DNA from: Williamsia herbipolensis
Lineage (GTDB): Bacteria; Actinomycetota; Actinomycetes; Mycobacteriales; Mycobacteriaceae
Assembly: GCF_000964005.1 (NCBI RefSeq)
Contig: NZ_JXYP01000014.1
Location: 124,001 to 188,000 of the forward strand
Length of the DNA: 64,000 nt
Direction of reading: 5' to 3'
A program made the position numbers and the translations under genes. Below the pieces are notes generated by a model that saw nothing but the letters and a program-made list of their open reading frames with translations, made no database searches and had not been told where the DNA came from. This document shows positions 26,257 through 36,710 of this stretch, piece by piece. Numbering within the stretch: position 1 is the stretch's first letter; each line of letters opens with the position of its first letter.

Positions 26257-26457
26257 GCGTACAACCCGACCAGTCTGTGCTGGACCGCTCGCGACCTGCG
26301 CACGACGCGTCGATGACCGGTTCGTGAAGATCGACTCCCCGCGCACCGCGCGGTGTGAACGCCGGCCGAACGGCGGTCCGCGGCGCGTTACGCGTTGTTC
26401 ACGAACACGCGTTCTCGCCTGACGCGAAAGTCGACCGCGCCGGGCGTACGTTCAGCA

Positions 26458-26607
26458 GTGACGGACCGCGGGGAAGTGGTTCGTCCGGGAGGTTCTATTC
26501 GTGGTTTGGTCACACACCGCGAGGGGACCGGCCCCGGTCCCTGTACCGGCCCGGTCCTGTCGAAACTGCCTGCGCGGGAGCCGCGTCGGCCGAGGAGCCC
26601 TTCGTGA
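26458..26607 (+). CDS. Candidate PhoAT-like antitoxin ORF upstream of phoH2
   Basis: A small frame ends in TGA that overlaps the phoH2 GTG as GTGA. From the GTG at 26458 it encodes 49 residues ([12 protein letters not shown]...); a TTG at 26395 would give 70. The peptide is rich in Arg, Pro and Gly and has no recognised domain. In mycobacteria a small gene called phoAT precedes and overlaps phoH2 and counteracts it. The overlap and position are the only evidence here. The rest of the 347-nt space between phoD and phoH2 shows nothing else that I can assign. Confidence 0.35.
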   Translation: MTDRGEVVRPGGSIRGLVTHREGTGPGPCTGPVLSKLPAREPRRPRSPS

Positions 26608-27902
26608 CCACACGCACCTATGTCCTTGACACCTCTGTGCTGCTGTCCGACCCCTGGGCGGTGACGCGATTCGCCGAGCATCGCGTCGTCCTTCCCCTGG
26701 TGGTGATCAGCGAGCTGGAGGGCAAACGGCATCACCACGAGCTGGGATGGTTTGCGCGCGAGGCGTTGCGGATGCTCGACGATCTCCGTCTGGAGCACGG
26801 TCGGCTCGATATGCCGGTCCCGATCGGTGACGAGGACGGCACCGTCCAGGTCGAGCTCAACCACACCGATCCGGCCGTGCTGCCCGCGGGCTTCCGCACC
26901 GACACCAACGATTCGCGAATCCTCGCCTGCGCGTTGAACCTCCGCGCCGAGGGCAAGGATGTCGTGTTGGTCTCGAAGGACACCCCGTTGCGTGTGAAGG
27001 CCGGTGCCGTCGGCCTCGCCGCCGACGAGTACCACGCGCAGGACGTGGTGGTGTCGGGCTGGTCGGGGATGGCTGAGGTGGAGGTCGACTCCGGTGACAT
27101 CGACAGGTTGTTCGCCGAGGGCGTGACCGACATCGACGCCGCGCGAGAGATGCCGTGCCACACCGGCGTTCGGCTCCTCGGGGGCTCCTCGAGTGCACTG
27201 GGTCGGGTGAACGCCGACAAGCAGGTCCAGCTCGTGCGCGGCGAGCGCGAGGCGTTCGGGTTGCGCGGGCGTTCGGCCGAACAGCGCGTCGCGCTCGACC
27301 TCTTGCTCGACGAGAGCGTGGGCATCGTGTCTCTCGGCGGCAAGGCGGGTACCGGCAAGTCGGCGCTGGCGCTGTGCGCGGGACTCGAGGCGGTTCTCGA
27401 ACGACGAACCCACCGCAAGGTGGTCGTCTTCCGCCCGCTCTACGCCGTCGGCGGCCAGCAGCTCGGATACCTCCCGGGCAGCGAGGCCGACAAGATGGGC
27501 CCATGGGCGCAGGCGGTGTTCGACACCCTCGAGGGACTGGCCTCGACCGAGGTCATCGAGGAGGTCCTCAGCCGCGGGATGCTCGAGGTGCTGCCGCTGA
27601 CCCACATCCGCGGTAGGTCGCTGCACGACTCGTTCGTGATCGTCGACGAGGCGCAGTCGCTGGAACGTAACGTCCTGCTGACGGTGTTGTCGCGCTTGGG
27701 ATCCGGCTCGCGGGTGGTGTTGACCCACGACGTCGCCCAGCGAGACAATCTCCGGGTCGGCCGTCACGACGGTGTCGCCGCGGTGATCGAGAAGCTCAAG
27801 GGGCACCCGCTCTTCGCCCACATCACCCTCACCCGCTCGGAGCGGTCGCCGATCGCGGCGCTCGTCACCGAGATGCTCGAGGAGTTCGCGCCGGGAGCCT
27901 GA
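26604..27902 (+). CDS. phoH2: PhoH2: PIN-domain RNase fused to PhoH ATPase/helicase
   Basis: A 432-residue two-domain protein. The PIN nuclease domain occupies about residues 1-150, with acidic residues in [27 protein letters not shown] and [11 protein letters not shown]. The PhoH ATPase domain follows, with Walker [17 protein letters not shown] and Walker [12 protein letters not shown]. In mycobacteria PhoH2 is a sequence-specific RNA helicase and RNase. The GTG at 26604 ([18 protein letters not shown]) aligns with Rv1095 and has GAGGAG about 9 nt upstream. The stop codon lies within a 15-bp tandem repeat (27888-27917). Confidence 0.95.
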   Translation: MTTRTYVLDTSVLLSDPWAVTRFAEHRVVLPLVVISELEGKRHHHELGWFAREALRMLDDLRLEHGRLDMPVPIGDEDGTVQVELNHTDPAVLPAGFRTDTNDSRILACALNLRAEGKDVVLVSKDTPLRVKAGAVGLAADEYHAQDVVVSGWSGMAEVEVDSGDIDRLFAEGVTDIDAAREMPCHTGVRLLGGSSSALGRVNADKQVQLVRGEREAFGLRGRSAEQRVALDLLLDESVGIVSLGGKAGTGKSALALCAGLEAVLERRTHRKVVVFRPLYAVGGQQLGYLPGSEADKMGPWAQAVFDTLEGLASTEVIEEVLSRGMLEVLPLTHIRGRSLHDSFVIVDEAQSLERNVLLTVLSRLGSGSRVVLTHDVAQRDNLRVGRHDGVAAVIEKLKGHPLFAHITLTRSERSPIAALVTEMLEEFAPGA

Positions 27903-27929
27903 GCGCCGGGAGCCTGAGCGCCGGCAGCG
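27888..27929. repeat. 15-bp tandem repeat across the phoH2 stop codon
   Basis: GCGCCGGGAGCCTGA occurs twice in direct succession (27888-27902 and 27903-27917), followed by a partial third copy from 27918. Each full copy carries the TGA stop in frame. Confidence 0.9.
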
Positions 27930-28035
27930 CGGCTCGCGAGTAAGCCAGCTCACACGCCGATCGGTGACCGTATATCTGCTGTGTTGTGACCGCGCGGATA
28001 TCGATTACCGGTCGGCGTGCTCGCATACTTCTCTG

Positions 28036-28749
28036 GTGTCTGAGTTACGTATGTGGTCAATGTTGCGCATGAGGTCCGCCCTCACCGCGCTGTCCCTGTC
28101 GGTTCTCGTGGTCGCCGGCGGCGCCCTGGGATCGGCGTCCGCCTCCGCCGACCCCGTGGTCGCGGGCCCGGTTGATTTCCCCTCGACCACGCAGATGGTC
28201 ACCGTCTCGGTGGCCAAGCGATCGGACACCACCGGGACCCTGACCGCCTACGACAAGGTCGACGGCGTGTGGCGGCCGGTCATCGGGCCGGTGAAGGCGT
28301 TCGTGGGCTCGATGGGCATCGGCGTCCCCAAGGACGACGTACCGCGTACCCCCGAGGGCACCTTCGCCTTCGACCAGGCCTTCGGCCGCCAGGCGAACCC
28401 GGGCACGAAGATGCCGTACTTCCAGGCCGACACCCAGGACTGGTGGGACGAGTTTCCCTCGTCACCCACCTACAACACCCACGTTCGACAGGTCGCGAGC
28501 CCCGGCGGCGACAGCGAGAACCTCTACACCAGCGGCCCGGTCTACGACTACGCGGTCAACATCGCCCACAACCCGCAGCGCCGTCCCGGATACGCCTCGG
28601 GCATCTTCCTGCACGTCACCGACGGCAACCCCACGCAGGGATGTGTCGCGATCGACAGGGCGACGATGATCTCGGTCCTCAAATGGCTCGATCCCGCACG
28701 CGACCCGGTGATCGACATCGGCGTCGTCGGTGCAGCGCAGACGGCGTAG
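28036..28749 (+). CDS. Secreted L,D-transpeptidase-like protein
   Basis: A 237-residue exported protein. A basic start and hydrophobic core lead to signal cleavage near GSASASA (about residue 40). The body resembles the L,D-transpeptidase (YkuD-type) fold, with GSMGIGVPKDDVPRTPEGTF and the end motif IFLHVTDGNPTQGCVAID. His193 and Cys203 would be the catalytic pair, but they are closer than in the standard HX14-17[S/T]HGC pattern. The role would be peptidoglycan cross-linking or modification. The GTG at 28036 follows a CATACT box by 6 nt; ATG at 28051 or 28069 are alternatives. Confidence 0.78.
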   Translation: MSELRMWSMLRMRSALTALSLSVLVVAGGALGSASASADPVVAGPVDFPSTTQMVTVSVAKRSDTTGTLTAYDKVDGVWRPVIGPVKAFVGSMGIGVPKDDVPRTPEGTFAFDQAFGRQANPGTKMPYFQADTQDWWDEFPSSPTYNTHVRQVASPGGDSENLYTSGPVYDYAVNIAHNPQRRPGYASGIFLHVTDGNPTQGCVAIDRATMISVLKWLDPARDPVIDIGVVGAAQTA

Positions 28750-28840
28750 ACGACACCGCAAAGAGGACAAGGCCGGTCATACGGTCGGACGACAGGTTCT
28801 CGATGCGCGGAATCCACGTACCCAATGCAAGAATGACCGC

Positions 28841-29881
28841 ATGCAACGCTCTTCTTTGCGAGTCTTCATCGTCGGTGTGGTCTCCGCAATCGCTCTGGCG
28901 CTCTTCTCGGTACCGACGGCCTCGGCCGCTCCGCTGGTCCCCGCGGCCGGGTACGGCTTCACCGAGGGTGCCCTGATCACCACGTTGTCCCAGCAGGACA
29001 TCGATCGTGAGATGAACACCGTCGCGCAGACCAACGCGAGTTGGTTCCGGGTGCTGATCGACCGCAGCACCATCGAGAAGAGCCCCGGCGTCTACGACTG
29101 GTCGGGCACCGACCGCGTCGTGAACGCGGCCCGTTCGCGCGGACTGCGGATCATCGGTCTCATCGCCTTCACCCCGTTCTTCCAGGGCGGCGGGATCCTG
29201 CGCACCGCACCGCCGGCGCGTGCCACCGATTTCTCCGACTTCGTCGGCAAGGCCGTGCAGCGCTACCGCGGCAGCTCGAACACGTGGGAGATCTGGAACG
29301 AACCGAACCTGCCGGCCTTCTTCGGTCTGGTGCCGAACAAGCCGCAGCGCTACACCGAACTGCTGCGCGTGAGCTACCCGGTGATCAAGCGGATCCAGCC
29401 GCAGTCGACGGTGATCGCCGCGGGTCTGAGCCGCATCTCCGGTACCGACTCACCGCCGCAGTTCATCGCCGACATGTACAAGGCGGGCGCGCGCCCGTTC
29501 TTCGATGCCGCCGCCCTGCACCCGTACGTGTTCCCGAACGGGATCGCGAACGCCCCCGACAACGCCATCTCCGACGTCGCCCGGGTGCGCGCACTCATGG
29601 TCGCCAACGGTGACGCGAACAAGAAGATCTGGTTCACCGAGATCGGCGCCCCCAGCAACGGTCCGGGCCGAGGTGGCAACACACCCGAGCAGCAGCGCGA
29701 TCAGATCCGCGATCTCCTCGCCTTCATCGCGCGCCTGCCCTACGCAGGGCCGGCGATCATCTACAGCATCCGTGACTTCTCGAGTGATCCCCGCACTCTC
29801 GGCGATCGCGAGACCCGGTTCGGCGCCCTGCTGACCCAGGACTACAAGCTCAAGCCGACGTACTTCCTGCTCAAGAAGTAG
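28841..29881 (+). CDS. Secreted glycoside hydrolase, clan GH-A (GH5/GH39-like)
   Basis: A 346-residue secreted protein with a signal peptide ending in PTASAA (about residue 28). The TIM-barrel signature is complete: WFRVLIDRSTIEKSPGVYDW, the acid/base in TWEIWNEPNLPAFF (Glu154), AALHPYVFPNG, and the nucleophile in KIWFTEIGAPS (Glu267). These place it in clan GH-A, near GH39 and GH5 enzymes. The substrate is not evident; extracellular or cell-wall glycans are possible. It follows the L,D-transpeptidase-like gene, hinting at an envelope function. A very strong hairpin ends it. Confidence 0.88.
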   Translation: MQRSSLRVFIVGVVSAIALALFSVPTASAAPLVPAAGYGFTEGALITTLSQQDIDREMNTVAQTNASWFRVLIDRSTIEKSPGVYDWSGTDRVVNAARSRGLRIIGLIAFTPFFQGGGILRTAPPARATDFSDFVGKAVQRYRGSSNTWEIWNEPNLPAFFGLVPNKPQRYTELLRVSYPVIKRIQPQSTVIAAGLSRISGTDSPPQFIADMYKAGARPFFDAAALHPYVFPNGIANAPDNAISDVARVRALMVANGDANKKIWFTEIGAPSNGPGRGGNTPEQQRDQIRDLLAFIARLPYAGPAIIYSIRDFSSDPRTLGDRETRFGALLTQDYKLKPTYFLLKK

Positions 29882-29886
29882 TCACC

Positions 29887-29946
29887 CGCGACCAAAACAG
29901 CCTCCCGCGACCATCCTGATGGTCGCGGGAGGCTGTTTTGGTCGCG
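29887..29946. terminator. Long perfect hairpin, bidirectional terminator
   Basis: A perfect 27-bp inverted repeat (29887-29913 with 29920-29946) encloses a 6-nt loop between the convergent glycoside hydrolase and fumarase genes. Each arm contains an A4 or T4 tract, which helps termination in both directions. Confidence 0.92.
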
Positions 29947-29956
29947 CCGGGTGTTG

Positions 29957-31363
29957 TTACCGCTCGTGGTCGAGGTTGGCCATCTTCAGCACGTCGAGGC
30001 GGGCGTCGAGTTCGGCTTCGGAGAGCGTGTCGCCGATCAGTCCGCGATCGATCACCGTCTGGCGGATCGTCTTGCCCTCCTTGAGGGCCTGCTTGGCGAC
30101 GGCAGCCGCCTCCTCGTAGCCGATGGCCGAGTTGAGCGGCGTCACGATCGATGGCGAGCTCTCGGCGAGGGTCTTGAGGTGATCGGTGTTCGCCTCGAGG
30201 CCACTGATGCAGCGATCGGCGAACAGGCGGGACACGTTGGCCAACAGCTTCAGTGACTCGAGGACGTTGCGCGCCATCATCGGGATGTACACGTTGAGCT
30301 CGAAGGCGCCGTTGCCGCCACCCCAGGTGACGGCGGCGTCGTTGCCGATGACCTGCGCGGCGACCTGCGTGACCGCCTCGGGCAGAACGGGGTTGACCTT
30401 GCCGGGCATGATCGAGCTACCGGGCTGCAGGTCGGGCAGACGGATCTCGCCGAGACCGGTCAGCGGACCCGACCCCATCCAGCGGACGTCGTTGGCGATC
30501 TTGGTGAGCGACACCGCGATGGTCTTGAGGACGCCGGAGAGCTCGACGAGACCGTCGCGTGCGGCCTGGGCCTCGAAGTTGTCCTTCGCGAGGCTGAGGT
30601 GCTCGACACCGGTGCGCGACACGAGATCTGCGACGACCTTCGTGCCGAAACGGGCGGGTGCGTTGAGCCCGGTACCGACGGCGGTGCCGCCGATGGGCAG
30701 CTCGCCGACACGCACCAACGATGCCTCGACGCGCTCGATGCCGGCCTCGATCTGACGGGCGTACCCGCCGAACTCCTGGCCGAGGGTGACCGGCACGGCA
30801 TCCATCAGGTGGGTGCGACCGGACTTGACGACCTCGCGCCACTGCGTCGCCTTGCCGACGAGCGCCTCGTGAAGGTGCGCGAGAGCCGGGATGAGGTCGG
30901 TGGCAGCGGCTTCGGTGGCCGCGACGTGGGTGGCGGTGGGGAAGGTGTCGTTCGACGACTGCGACATGTTGACGTGGTCGTTGGGGTGGACCTCGACGCC
31001 GTTCGACTTCGCGATCGACGCGATGACCTCATTGGCGTTCATGTTGGAGCTGGTGCCCGAACCGGTCTGGAAGACGTCGATCGGGAACTGGTCGTCGTGT
31101 GCACCGTCGGCGATCTCGGTCGCCGCGGCGATGATCGCATCGGCCTTCTCCGCATCGAGCAGCCCGAGATCTTTGTTCACCTGTGCGCAGGCCGCCTTCA
31201 GCAGACCCATCGCGCGGATCTGGGTGCGCTCGAGCGGACGGTGCGAGATCGGGAAGTTCTCGACAGCGCGCTGGGTCTGGGCCCGCCACAAAGCGGCCGC
31301 AGGAACGCGGACCTCGCCCATCGTGTCGTGTTCGATGCGGTATTCGGTGGCGTCGTTGCTCAT
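29957..31363 (-). CDS. fum: Fumarate hydratase, class II
   Basis: This 468-residue enzyme interconverts fumarate and malate in the TCA cycle. The superfamily signature [11 protein letters not shown] is intact. Other blocks are [32 protein letters not shown] and [18 protein letters not shown]. The iron-free class II type is expected in aerobes. A -10 box TAGGGT (31371-31376) ends 7 nt before the ATG, so fum probably has its own leaderless promoter in addition to any read-through from glpX. It corresponds to Rv1098c. Confidence 0.97.
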   Translation of the reverse strand: MSNDATEYRIEHDTMGEVRVPAAALWRAQTQRAVENFPISHRPLERTQIRAMGLLKAACAQVNKDLGLLDAEKADAIIAAATEIADGAHDDQFPIDVFQTGSGTSSNMNANEVIASIAKSNGVEVHPNDHVNMSQSSNDTFPTATHVAATEAAATDLIPALAHLHEALVGKATQWREVVKSGRTHLMDAVPVTLGQEFGGYARQIEAGIERVEASLVRVGELPIGGTAVGTGLNAPARFGTKVVADLVSRTGVEHLSLAKDNFEAQAARDGLVELSGVLKTIAVSLTKIANDVRWMGSGPLTGLGEIRLPDLQPGSSIMPGKVNPVLPEAVTQVAAQVIGNDAAVTWGGGNGAFELNVYIPMMARNVLESLKLLANVSRLFADRCISGLEANTDHLKTLAESSPSIVTPLNSAIGYEEAAAVAKQALKEGKTIRQTVIDRGLIGDTLSEAELDARLDVLKMANLDHER

Positions 31364-31426
31364 GTTGGGTACCCTAACGGGCCGCCGCGCACCGCGCCGC
31401 GACAGCCCTCGTCGCCGCGGGGGCGG

Positions 31427-32440
31427 TCAGTCGCCGGGGCCGAGGTCGACCGAGGCGAACTCGCGCAGCTTTGCCAACTGGTGCACACCCTCGATGTGGC
31501 GGATGGTGCCAGACTTCGACCGCATGACCAGCGACCGGGTGGTCGCGCCGTTGCGGCGGTAGGTGACCCCGCGCAGCATGTCGCCGTTGGTGACGCCGGT
31601 GGCGCAGAAGAACATGTTCTCGCCGCTGACGAGATCGTCGGTCTTGAGGACCCGTCCGAGATCGTGTCCGGCGTCGATCGCCTTCTGCTTCTCCTCGTCG
31701 TCGCGCGGCCACAGGCGTGCCTGGATCTCTCCGCCCATGCACTTCATCGAGACCGCGGTGATGATGCCCTCGGGCGTACCGCCGATGCCCATGAGCATGT
31801 CGACGGAGCTGTACTCGCCGGCCGCGGCGATGGCGCCGGCGACGTCGCCGTCGGAGATGAGGCGCACCTTCGCGCCGGCGGCGCGGATCTCACCGATCAG
31901 ATCGGCGTGGCGCGGACGGTCGAGCACGACGACGGTCACGTCACCGACCTCGATGCCCTTGGCGTCGGCGACGGCGCGGACGTTCCACTCGACGGGCTTG
32001 GTGATGTCGATCGATCCGGCGGCCTCGGGACCGACGGCGATCTTCTCCATGTAGAACACCGCCGACGGGTCGAACATGGTGCCGCGCTCGGACACCGCGA
32101 TGACGGCGATCGAATTGGGGCGGCCCTCGGCCATCAGGGTGGTGCCGTCGATCGGGTCGACGGCGACGTCGACCTCGGGCCCCTGGCCGTTGCCGACCTC
32201 CTCGCCGTTGTAGAGCATCGGCGCCTCGTCCTTCTCGCCCTCACCGATGACCACCACGCCGCGCATCGACACCGTCGACAGCAGTTCGCGCATCGCGTCG
32301 ACAGCGGCCTTGTCGCCACCGTTCTTGTCTCCGCGACCCACCCACCGGCCCGCGGCCAGCGCCGCGGCCTCGGTCACACGCACCAGCTCCATCGCCAGGT
32401 TGCGGTCCGGGGCCTGCGGGTTACGGGTGGGGGTGGACAT
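31427..32440 (-). CDS. glpX: Fructose-1,6-bisphosphatase, class II
   Basis: This 337-residue GlpX-type phosphatase provides the gluconeogenic step from fructose 1,6-bisphosphate to fructose 6-phosphate. Metal and phosphate ligands lie in [20 protein letters not shown] and [12 protein letters not shown], with [12 protein letters not shown] and [16 protein letters not shown] downstream. The alignment with Rv1099c is nearly complete, minus the N-terminal tail. The ATG at 32440 has AGGAGG about 7 nt ahead. It precedes fum by 63 nt on the same strand and is divergent from the DUF4245 gene. Confidence 0.96.
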   Translation of the reverse strand: MSTPTRNPQAPDRNLAMELVRVTEAAALAAGRWVGRGDKNGGDKAAVDAMRELLSTVSMRGVVVIGEGEKDEAPMLYNGEEVGNGQGPEVDVAVDPIDGTTLMAEGRPNSIAVIAVSERGTMFDPSAVFYMEKIAVGPEAAGSIDITKPVEWNVRAVADAKGIEVGDVTVVVLDRPRHADLIGEIRAAGAKVRLISDGDVAGAIAAAGEYSSVDMLMGIGGTPEGIITAVSMKCMGGEIQARLWPRDDEEKQKAIDAGHDLGRVLKTDDLVSGENMFFCATGVTNGDMLRGVTYRRNGATTRSLVMRSKSGTIRHIEGVHQLAKLREFASVDLGPGD

Positions 32441-32508
32441 CTACGGCCTCCTGGGGTCGTCTGGTGTGGTGGGGTAATCCTGTCACGAGCGGGGTGGATA
32501 CTGGTCTG

Positions 32509-33093
32509 GTGGCTGCCAAACCCCGGATCCTCACCGATCACAAGGACATGATCTGGTCGCTGATACCGCTCATAGCGATCTGCGCCATCATCGCCGTCGT
32601 CTCGGGCAACTGCTCGGTGGGTCTCACCGGGGGTGCGAGCGACGACAAGACGCCCGCCTACGACGTACGGGCCGGGCTCACCGCCAACGCCGCGTCGCTG
32701 CCGTTCCCGGTGCGTCTGCCCGAGACACCGCGGGGCTGGAAGCCCAACACCGGCAGCACCGCGGGCATCGACGCCACCTCGGTGAGCAACACCGGATACC
32801 TCACCACCGACGGCGCGTACATGCAGCTCAGCCAGACCAACGCGCCCGAGGACTCGCTGGTCGGATATCTGTCACCGGGCGAGTCCCTGGGCCGCGGGAC
32901 CATCACGGTCGGCGAGAAGCAGTGGGTGCAGTACCGCACCGACAACGACCGGTCGATCTGGGTCGCCAACCTCGGCGACGTCCGTATCGGGCTCTACAGC
33001 AAGGGCGGTGACGGGGACTTCACCACGATGGCCATGGCGGTCCTGGCCGCCCCCGTCATCCCGCGCAGCGCGCTGCCCGTCCCGACGGGATAG
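32509..33093 (+). CDS. DUF4245 membrane-anchored protein (Rv1100-like)
   Basis: A 194-residue protein with one N-terminal transmembrane helix (about residues 17-35, WSLIPLIAICAIIAVVSG) and an extracytoplasmic domain. Conserved pieces are FPVRLPETPRGWKPNTGS, TTDGAYMQLSQTN, GTITVGEKQWVQYRT and RIGLYSKGG. This is the DUF4245 family, always next to glpX/fum or xse genes in Mycobacteriales. Its function is unknown. The GTG at 32509 follows a GATACT box by 6 nt. The stop is 18 nt from the convergent xseB stop. Confidence 0.85.
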   Translation: MAAKPRILTDHKDMIWSLIPLIAICAIIAVVSGNCSVGLTGGASDDKTPAYDVRAGLTANAASLPFPVRLPETPRGWKPNTGSTAGIDATSVSNTGYLTTDGAYMQLSQTNAPEDSLVGYLSPGESLGRGTITVGEKQWVQYRTDNDRSIWVANLGDVRIGLYSKGGDGDFTTMAMAVLAAPVIPRSALPVPTG

Positions 33094-33111
33094 GTCGCGG
33101 CGCGCGGGCGC

Positions 33112-33417
33112 TCAGTCGTCGAGGTCGTCGTCATCGGCGAGATCGCCGTCGGCGTCGTCCGCGTCGACGTCACCGAGCGCGGTCTCGATCCGCTCGCGAG
33201 CACCCTCGAGATGTTCCTCACATCGGCGCGCCAACGCCTCGCCGCGTTCCCACAGCGTCAGCGACGCATCGAGATCGAGGCCGCCCTGCTCGAGGGTCCG
33301 CACCACACCGATCAACTCGTCGCGCGCCTGTTCGTAGCCCAGCGACTCGATCGATTCCTCGGCGTCCGACCCCCCGGTACTTCCGTCGGTCGCGGCGTCG
33401 GGCTTGCGGGTGGCCAT
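33112..33417 (-). CDS. xseB: Exodeoxyribonuclease VII small subunit
   Basis: A 101-residue helical protein. The core [41 protein letters not shown] is the XseB signature; the ends are acidic. It binds the C-terminal helices of XseA to form exonuclease VII, which degrades single-stranded DNA. The ATG at 33417 is 2 nt after the xseA stop. Confidence 0.95.
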   Translation of the reverse strand: MATRKPDAATDGSTGGSDAEESIESLGYEQARDELIGVVRTLEQGGLDLDASLTLWERGEALARRCEEHLEGARERIETALGDVDADDADGDLADDDDLDD

Positions 33418-33419
33418 GA

Positions 33420-34682
33420 TCAGCGGTCCTCACGTCGGGTGATGGGTTTCTCGGCGGCCTGCATGACCGCGGCGCGCATCGCGCCGTCGGCCACGCGGAC
33501 CCGGATCTGCGACCCGATGGGCATGTCGTCGACCGAACCGACCACGTGTGGGGGTTCGTCGCCCGAGATGCGTTGCACCACGGCGTAACCGCGGGCGAGG
33601 GTCTGTGCGGGTCCCAGCGTGGCCACCCGCGACGACAGGTTCTCGATGCGCTGCTCCTCGTAGCCCACGAAACGCGCCACCTCGCGGCGCAACTCGCCGC
33701 GGGCGCGCTCGATGCCGGCCACGCGTTCGTCGATCATGCGCAGGGGATCGGCGAGTACCGGCCGGGCACGCAGGCCCGCGAGCCCGTGCTGCTCGCGCGA
33801 CACCCAGTTCCGCAGCGCGCCGGCACATCTCGCACGCAGCTCACCCAGCAGGGCCAGTTCGGCGGCGACATCGGGAACCACGCGTTTGGCGGCGTCGGTC
33901 GGGGTCGCGGCACGCAGATCGGCGACGAGGTCCAACAGCGGGTGGTCGGGCTCGTGGCCGATCGCCGAGACGATCGGCGTGCGGGCCCGCGACACCGCGC
34001 GGCACAGGGCCTCGTCGGAGAACGGCAACAGATCCTCCACCGAACCACCGCCACGGGCGATCACGATGACCGACACCGACGGATCCGCGTCGAGATCGGC
34101 GAGTGCCTTGAGTATCGCCGGCACCGCCGTCGGTCCCTGAACGGGGGTGTTGCGCACCATCATCCGCACCGATGGCCACCGGCCCTGCGCGACGCTCACC
34201 ACGTCCCGCTCGGCCGCACTGGCCCGTCCGGTGATCACACCGACGCCGTGCGGCAGGAAGGGCAGTGGTCGTTTGAGTCGGTCGTCGAAGAGTCCCTCGG
34301 CGGCGAGGAGGCGGCGCAGACGCTCGATGCGCGCGAGGAGTTCCCCGATGCCGACGGGCCGGATCTCGGTGACCCGCAACGAGATCGTCGCCCGCCCGGC
34401 GTAGAAGCTGGGTCGACCGGCCATGATGACGCGGGCACCCTCGGTCAGCGGTACCTCACAGCGGTCGATCACCGTCGGCGAGCACGTGATGGTCAGCGAG
34501 ATGTCGGCCGACGGGTCCCGCAGCTGCAGGAACGCCGTCTTCGTGCCCGGCCGTCGGCTGATCTGGGTGATCTGACCCTCCACCCACACCTGCCCGAGCC
34601 GGTGGATCCAGTCACCGATCTTCGCGTTGAGCGTCCGCACCGGCCACGGCGCCTCCGGTGTGGACTTGCCCGGCGCGGTCAC
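33420..34682 (-). CDS. xseA: Exodeoxyribonuclease VII large subunit
   Basis: A 420-residue nuclease subunit. The N-terminal OB-fold domain includes [23 protein letters not shown]. The catalytic core contains [58 protein letters not shown] and [14 protein letters not shown] long coiled region and a C-terminal barrel ([11 protein letters not shown]) follow. GTG at 34682 is chosen; the frame continues upstream but without family similarity. It is 49 nt downstream of the Rv1109c-like gene and 2 nt upstream of xseB. Confidence 0.93.
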   Translation of the reverse strand: MTAPGKSTPEAPWPVRTLNAKIGDWIHRLGQVWVEGQITQISRRPGTKTAFLQLRDPSADISLTITCSPTVIDRCEVPLTEGARVIMAGRPSFYAGRATISLRVTEIRPVGIGELLARIERLRRLLAAEGLFDDRLKRPLPFLPHGVGVITGRASAAERDVVSVAQGRWPSVRMMVRNTPVQGPTAVPAILKALADLDADPSVSVIVIARGGGSVEDLLPFSDEALCRAVSRARTPIVSAIGHEPDHPLLDLVADLRAATPTDAAKRVVPDVAAELALLGELRARCAGALRNWVSREQHGLAGLRARPVLADPLRMIDERVAGIERARGELRREVARFVGYEEQRIENLSSRVATLGPAQTLARGYAVVQRISGDEPPHVVGSVDDMPIGSQIRVRVADGAMRAAVMQAAEKPITRREDR

Positions 34683-34731
34683 CGTGTGGAGGAACGGGTT
34701 CGGGAGTCGGCGGGGACGGTGTCCACGCCGA

Positions 34732-35619
34732 TCACTTCGCCGATGCGGCGGTGATCCGGTTGTCGAGCATCGTCTGGAACGGGGCGCGTCCGCGATGGCC
34801 GCGCTCGTAGTCGGCCAGCGCGCGCAGGTCGTCGAGATCGACCGAACGGATCTTCGCCCGCAGCTGGGCGAGGGTGAGGGCGTCGTAGTCGAGGAACTCG
34901 ACGATCTCGGGGGCATCGGCCGCGGGGGCGGCGGGGGACGACTCGACGTCGGACTGCAGGACGGTCTCCGGTGCCGAGCTGTACAGCGCGAAACGGCCCT
35001 TGCCCGTCGCGCCCGTCTCGTCGTCGGATGCGCTGGCGGCAGCTGCCTTCGCAGGTGCCTTCTTCGCGGGCGCCCTGGCCGGGGCCTTCTTCGCCGGGGC
35101 CTTCGCCGCCGCCTTTTTGGCGGGTGCCTTCTTCGCCGGGGCCTTCTTCACGGGCGGGGTGGGCTCGACGGTCTCGGCCTGGTGTTCGGGCATGTCGGCG
35201 GGGGTGGCCGCCGCGGCGCCGGGTGCGGCCGAGATCGGGGTGACGGTGGCGCCACCGTCGGACTCAGCGGTCCCGTTGTCGCCGGACGCCGGCGAGTCGC
35301 CGTCGCCGTGGTCACCGTCGCGGTCGGCAGCGGGGGAGCGGTCGGTGCGTGTCGGCGACGGGTCCATGAACGCGTCGTCGTCGTCGAAGGTGGCCCACTC
35401 GGGCTTCTCCTCGGCGCGGTGGAAGAGCGTGTCGAACACCTCGTCGCCCTTGATGGCGAGTTCGGCGATGTTCTGTTGCCACCGCATCGCCGCCTGCACC
35501 GTGGAGCTCACGGCGGTCATGGGCAGGGTGACCGCGGTGGTCGGAAGCTTTTTCGTCTCCTCGATCGCGGTCACTATCAGACCGGTGACCACTCGAGCCG
35601 CAAACGGTGGGCGAAACAT
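34732..35619 (-). CDS. Lipid droplet-associated protein, Rv1109c-like, with H1-type Lys-Ala-Pro repeats
   Basis: A 295-residue protein in three parts. The N-terminal 75 residues ([19 protein letters not shown]...[20 protein letters not shown]) match the Rv1109c lipid-droplet family. The middle is disordered, first acidic and then a histone H1-like [18 protein letters not shown] stretch at about residues 155-195. The last 50 residues ([29 protein letters not shown]...) form a helical hairpin found at the end of other actinobacterial proteins. A basic tail could bind DNA or acidic lipid surfaces, linking droplets to the nucleoid. That link is inference. It precedes xseA. Confidence 0.8.
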   Translation of the reverse strand: MFRPPFAARVVTGLIVTAIEETKKLPTTAVTLPMTAVSSTVQAAMRWQQNIAELAIKGDEVFDTLFHRAEEKPEWATFDDDDAFMDPSPTRTDRSPAADRDGDHGDGDSPASGDNGTAESDGGATVTPISAAPGAAAATPADMPEHQAETVEPTPPVKKAPAKKAPAKKAAAKAPAKKAPARAPAKKAPAKAAAASASDDETGATGKGRFALYSSAPETVLQSDVESSPAAPAADAPEIVEFLDYDALTLAQLRAKIRSVDLDDLRALADYERGHRGRAPFQTMLDNRITAASAK

Positions 35620-35735
35620 GGCTCAACTCTGCCTCATCAGCGCGGCGGTGACCACTGACGGGGTGGTCGCCGACACCGTCGGTGTCGGTTCCGGCGGAAT
35701 CCCCACCATCGGATGGGGGCCGTAGGCTGGGGGAC

Positions 35736-36701
35736 ATGACCACCACTGCCGAGCCCACCAAGCGAGTGCTGTTGGCCGAGCCGCGCGGATACTGCGCCGG
35801 CGTGGACCGCGCCATCGAGACCGTCGAGAAGGCCCTCGAGAAGCACGGCGCGCCCGTCTACGTCCGCAAGGAGATCGTCCACAACCGCCACGTGGTGGAG
35901 ACGTTGACCGGCAAGGGCGTCGTCTTCGTCGACGAGACCGACGAGGTGCCCGAGGGCCAGCTCGTCGTGTTCTCCGCCCACGGTGTGTCGCCCGCGGTCC
36001 ACGAGACGGCGGCGTCGCGCAACCTGCGCACCATCGACGCGACCTGCCCCCTGGTGACCAAGGTGCACCAGGAGGCCAAGCGCTTCGCCCGCGACGACTT
36101 CGACATCCTGCTCATCGGCCACGAGGGCCACGAGGAGGTCGAGGGCACCGCGGGTGAGGCCCCCGAGCACATCCAGCTCGTCGACGGACCCGCGAGCGTC
36201 GACGGCGTCACCGTCCGCGACGAGTCGAAGGTGATCTGGCTGTCGCAGACGACGCTGTCGGTCGACGAGACCATGGAGACGGTGTCGAAGCTGCGCGAGC
36301 GGTTCCCGCTGCTGCAGGACCCGCCGAGCGACGACATCTGCTACGCCACCCAGAACCGTCAGGTCGCGGTGAAGGCGATGGCCCCGCACTGCGACCTCCT
36401 CATCGTCGTCGGGTCGACCAACTCCTCGAACTCGGTGCGACTGGTCGAGGTGGCGCTGCAGGCCGGCGCCCGGGCCTCGTACCTGGTCGACTACGCCCGC
36501 GACATCGACACCAGCTGGTTCGAGCGCGCGCAGACCGTCGGTGTCACCTCGGGCGCCTCGGTGCCCGAGGTCCTGGTTCGCGGTGTCGTCGACCTGCTCG
36601 CCGAGCACGGATTCGGGTCGGTCGAGACCGTGACCACCGCCAACGAGACGCTCACCTTCGCCCTGCCGCGCGAACTGCGACCGGCCCGCAACGCGGGCTG
36701 A
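35736..36701 (+). CDS. ispH: 4-hydroxy-3-methylbut-2-enyl diphosphate reductase
   Basis: This 321-residue iron-sulfur enzyme makes IPP and DMAPP in the last step of the MEP pathway. The three cluster cysteines are in [14 protein letters not shown] (Cys20), [13 protein letters not shown] and [10 protein letters not shown]. Substrate-binding His residues appear in [11 protein letters not shown] and FSAHGVSP. The ATG at 35736 follows TAGGCT by 7 nt, which suits a leaderless transcript; GGGGGA could also serve as a ribosome site. It is the Rv1110 homologue and the last gene of the left syntenic block. Confidence 0.96.
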   Translation: MTTTAEPTKRVLLAEPRGYCAGVDRAIETVEKALEKHGAPVYVRKEIVHNRHVVETLTGKGVVFVDETDEVPEGQLVVFSAHGVSPAVHETAASRNLRTIDATCPLVTKVHQEAKRFARDDFDILLIGHEGHEEVEGTAGEAPEHIQLVDGPASVDGVTVRDESKVIWLSQTTLSVDETMETVSKLRERFPLLQDPPSDDICYATQNRQVAVKAMAPHCDLLIVVGSTNSSNSVRLVEVALQAGARASYLVDYARDIDTSWFERAQTVGVTSGASVPEVLVRGVVDLLAEHGFGSVETVTTANETLTFALPRELRPARNAG

Positions 36702-36710
36702 GGACCACCG

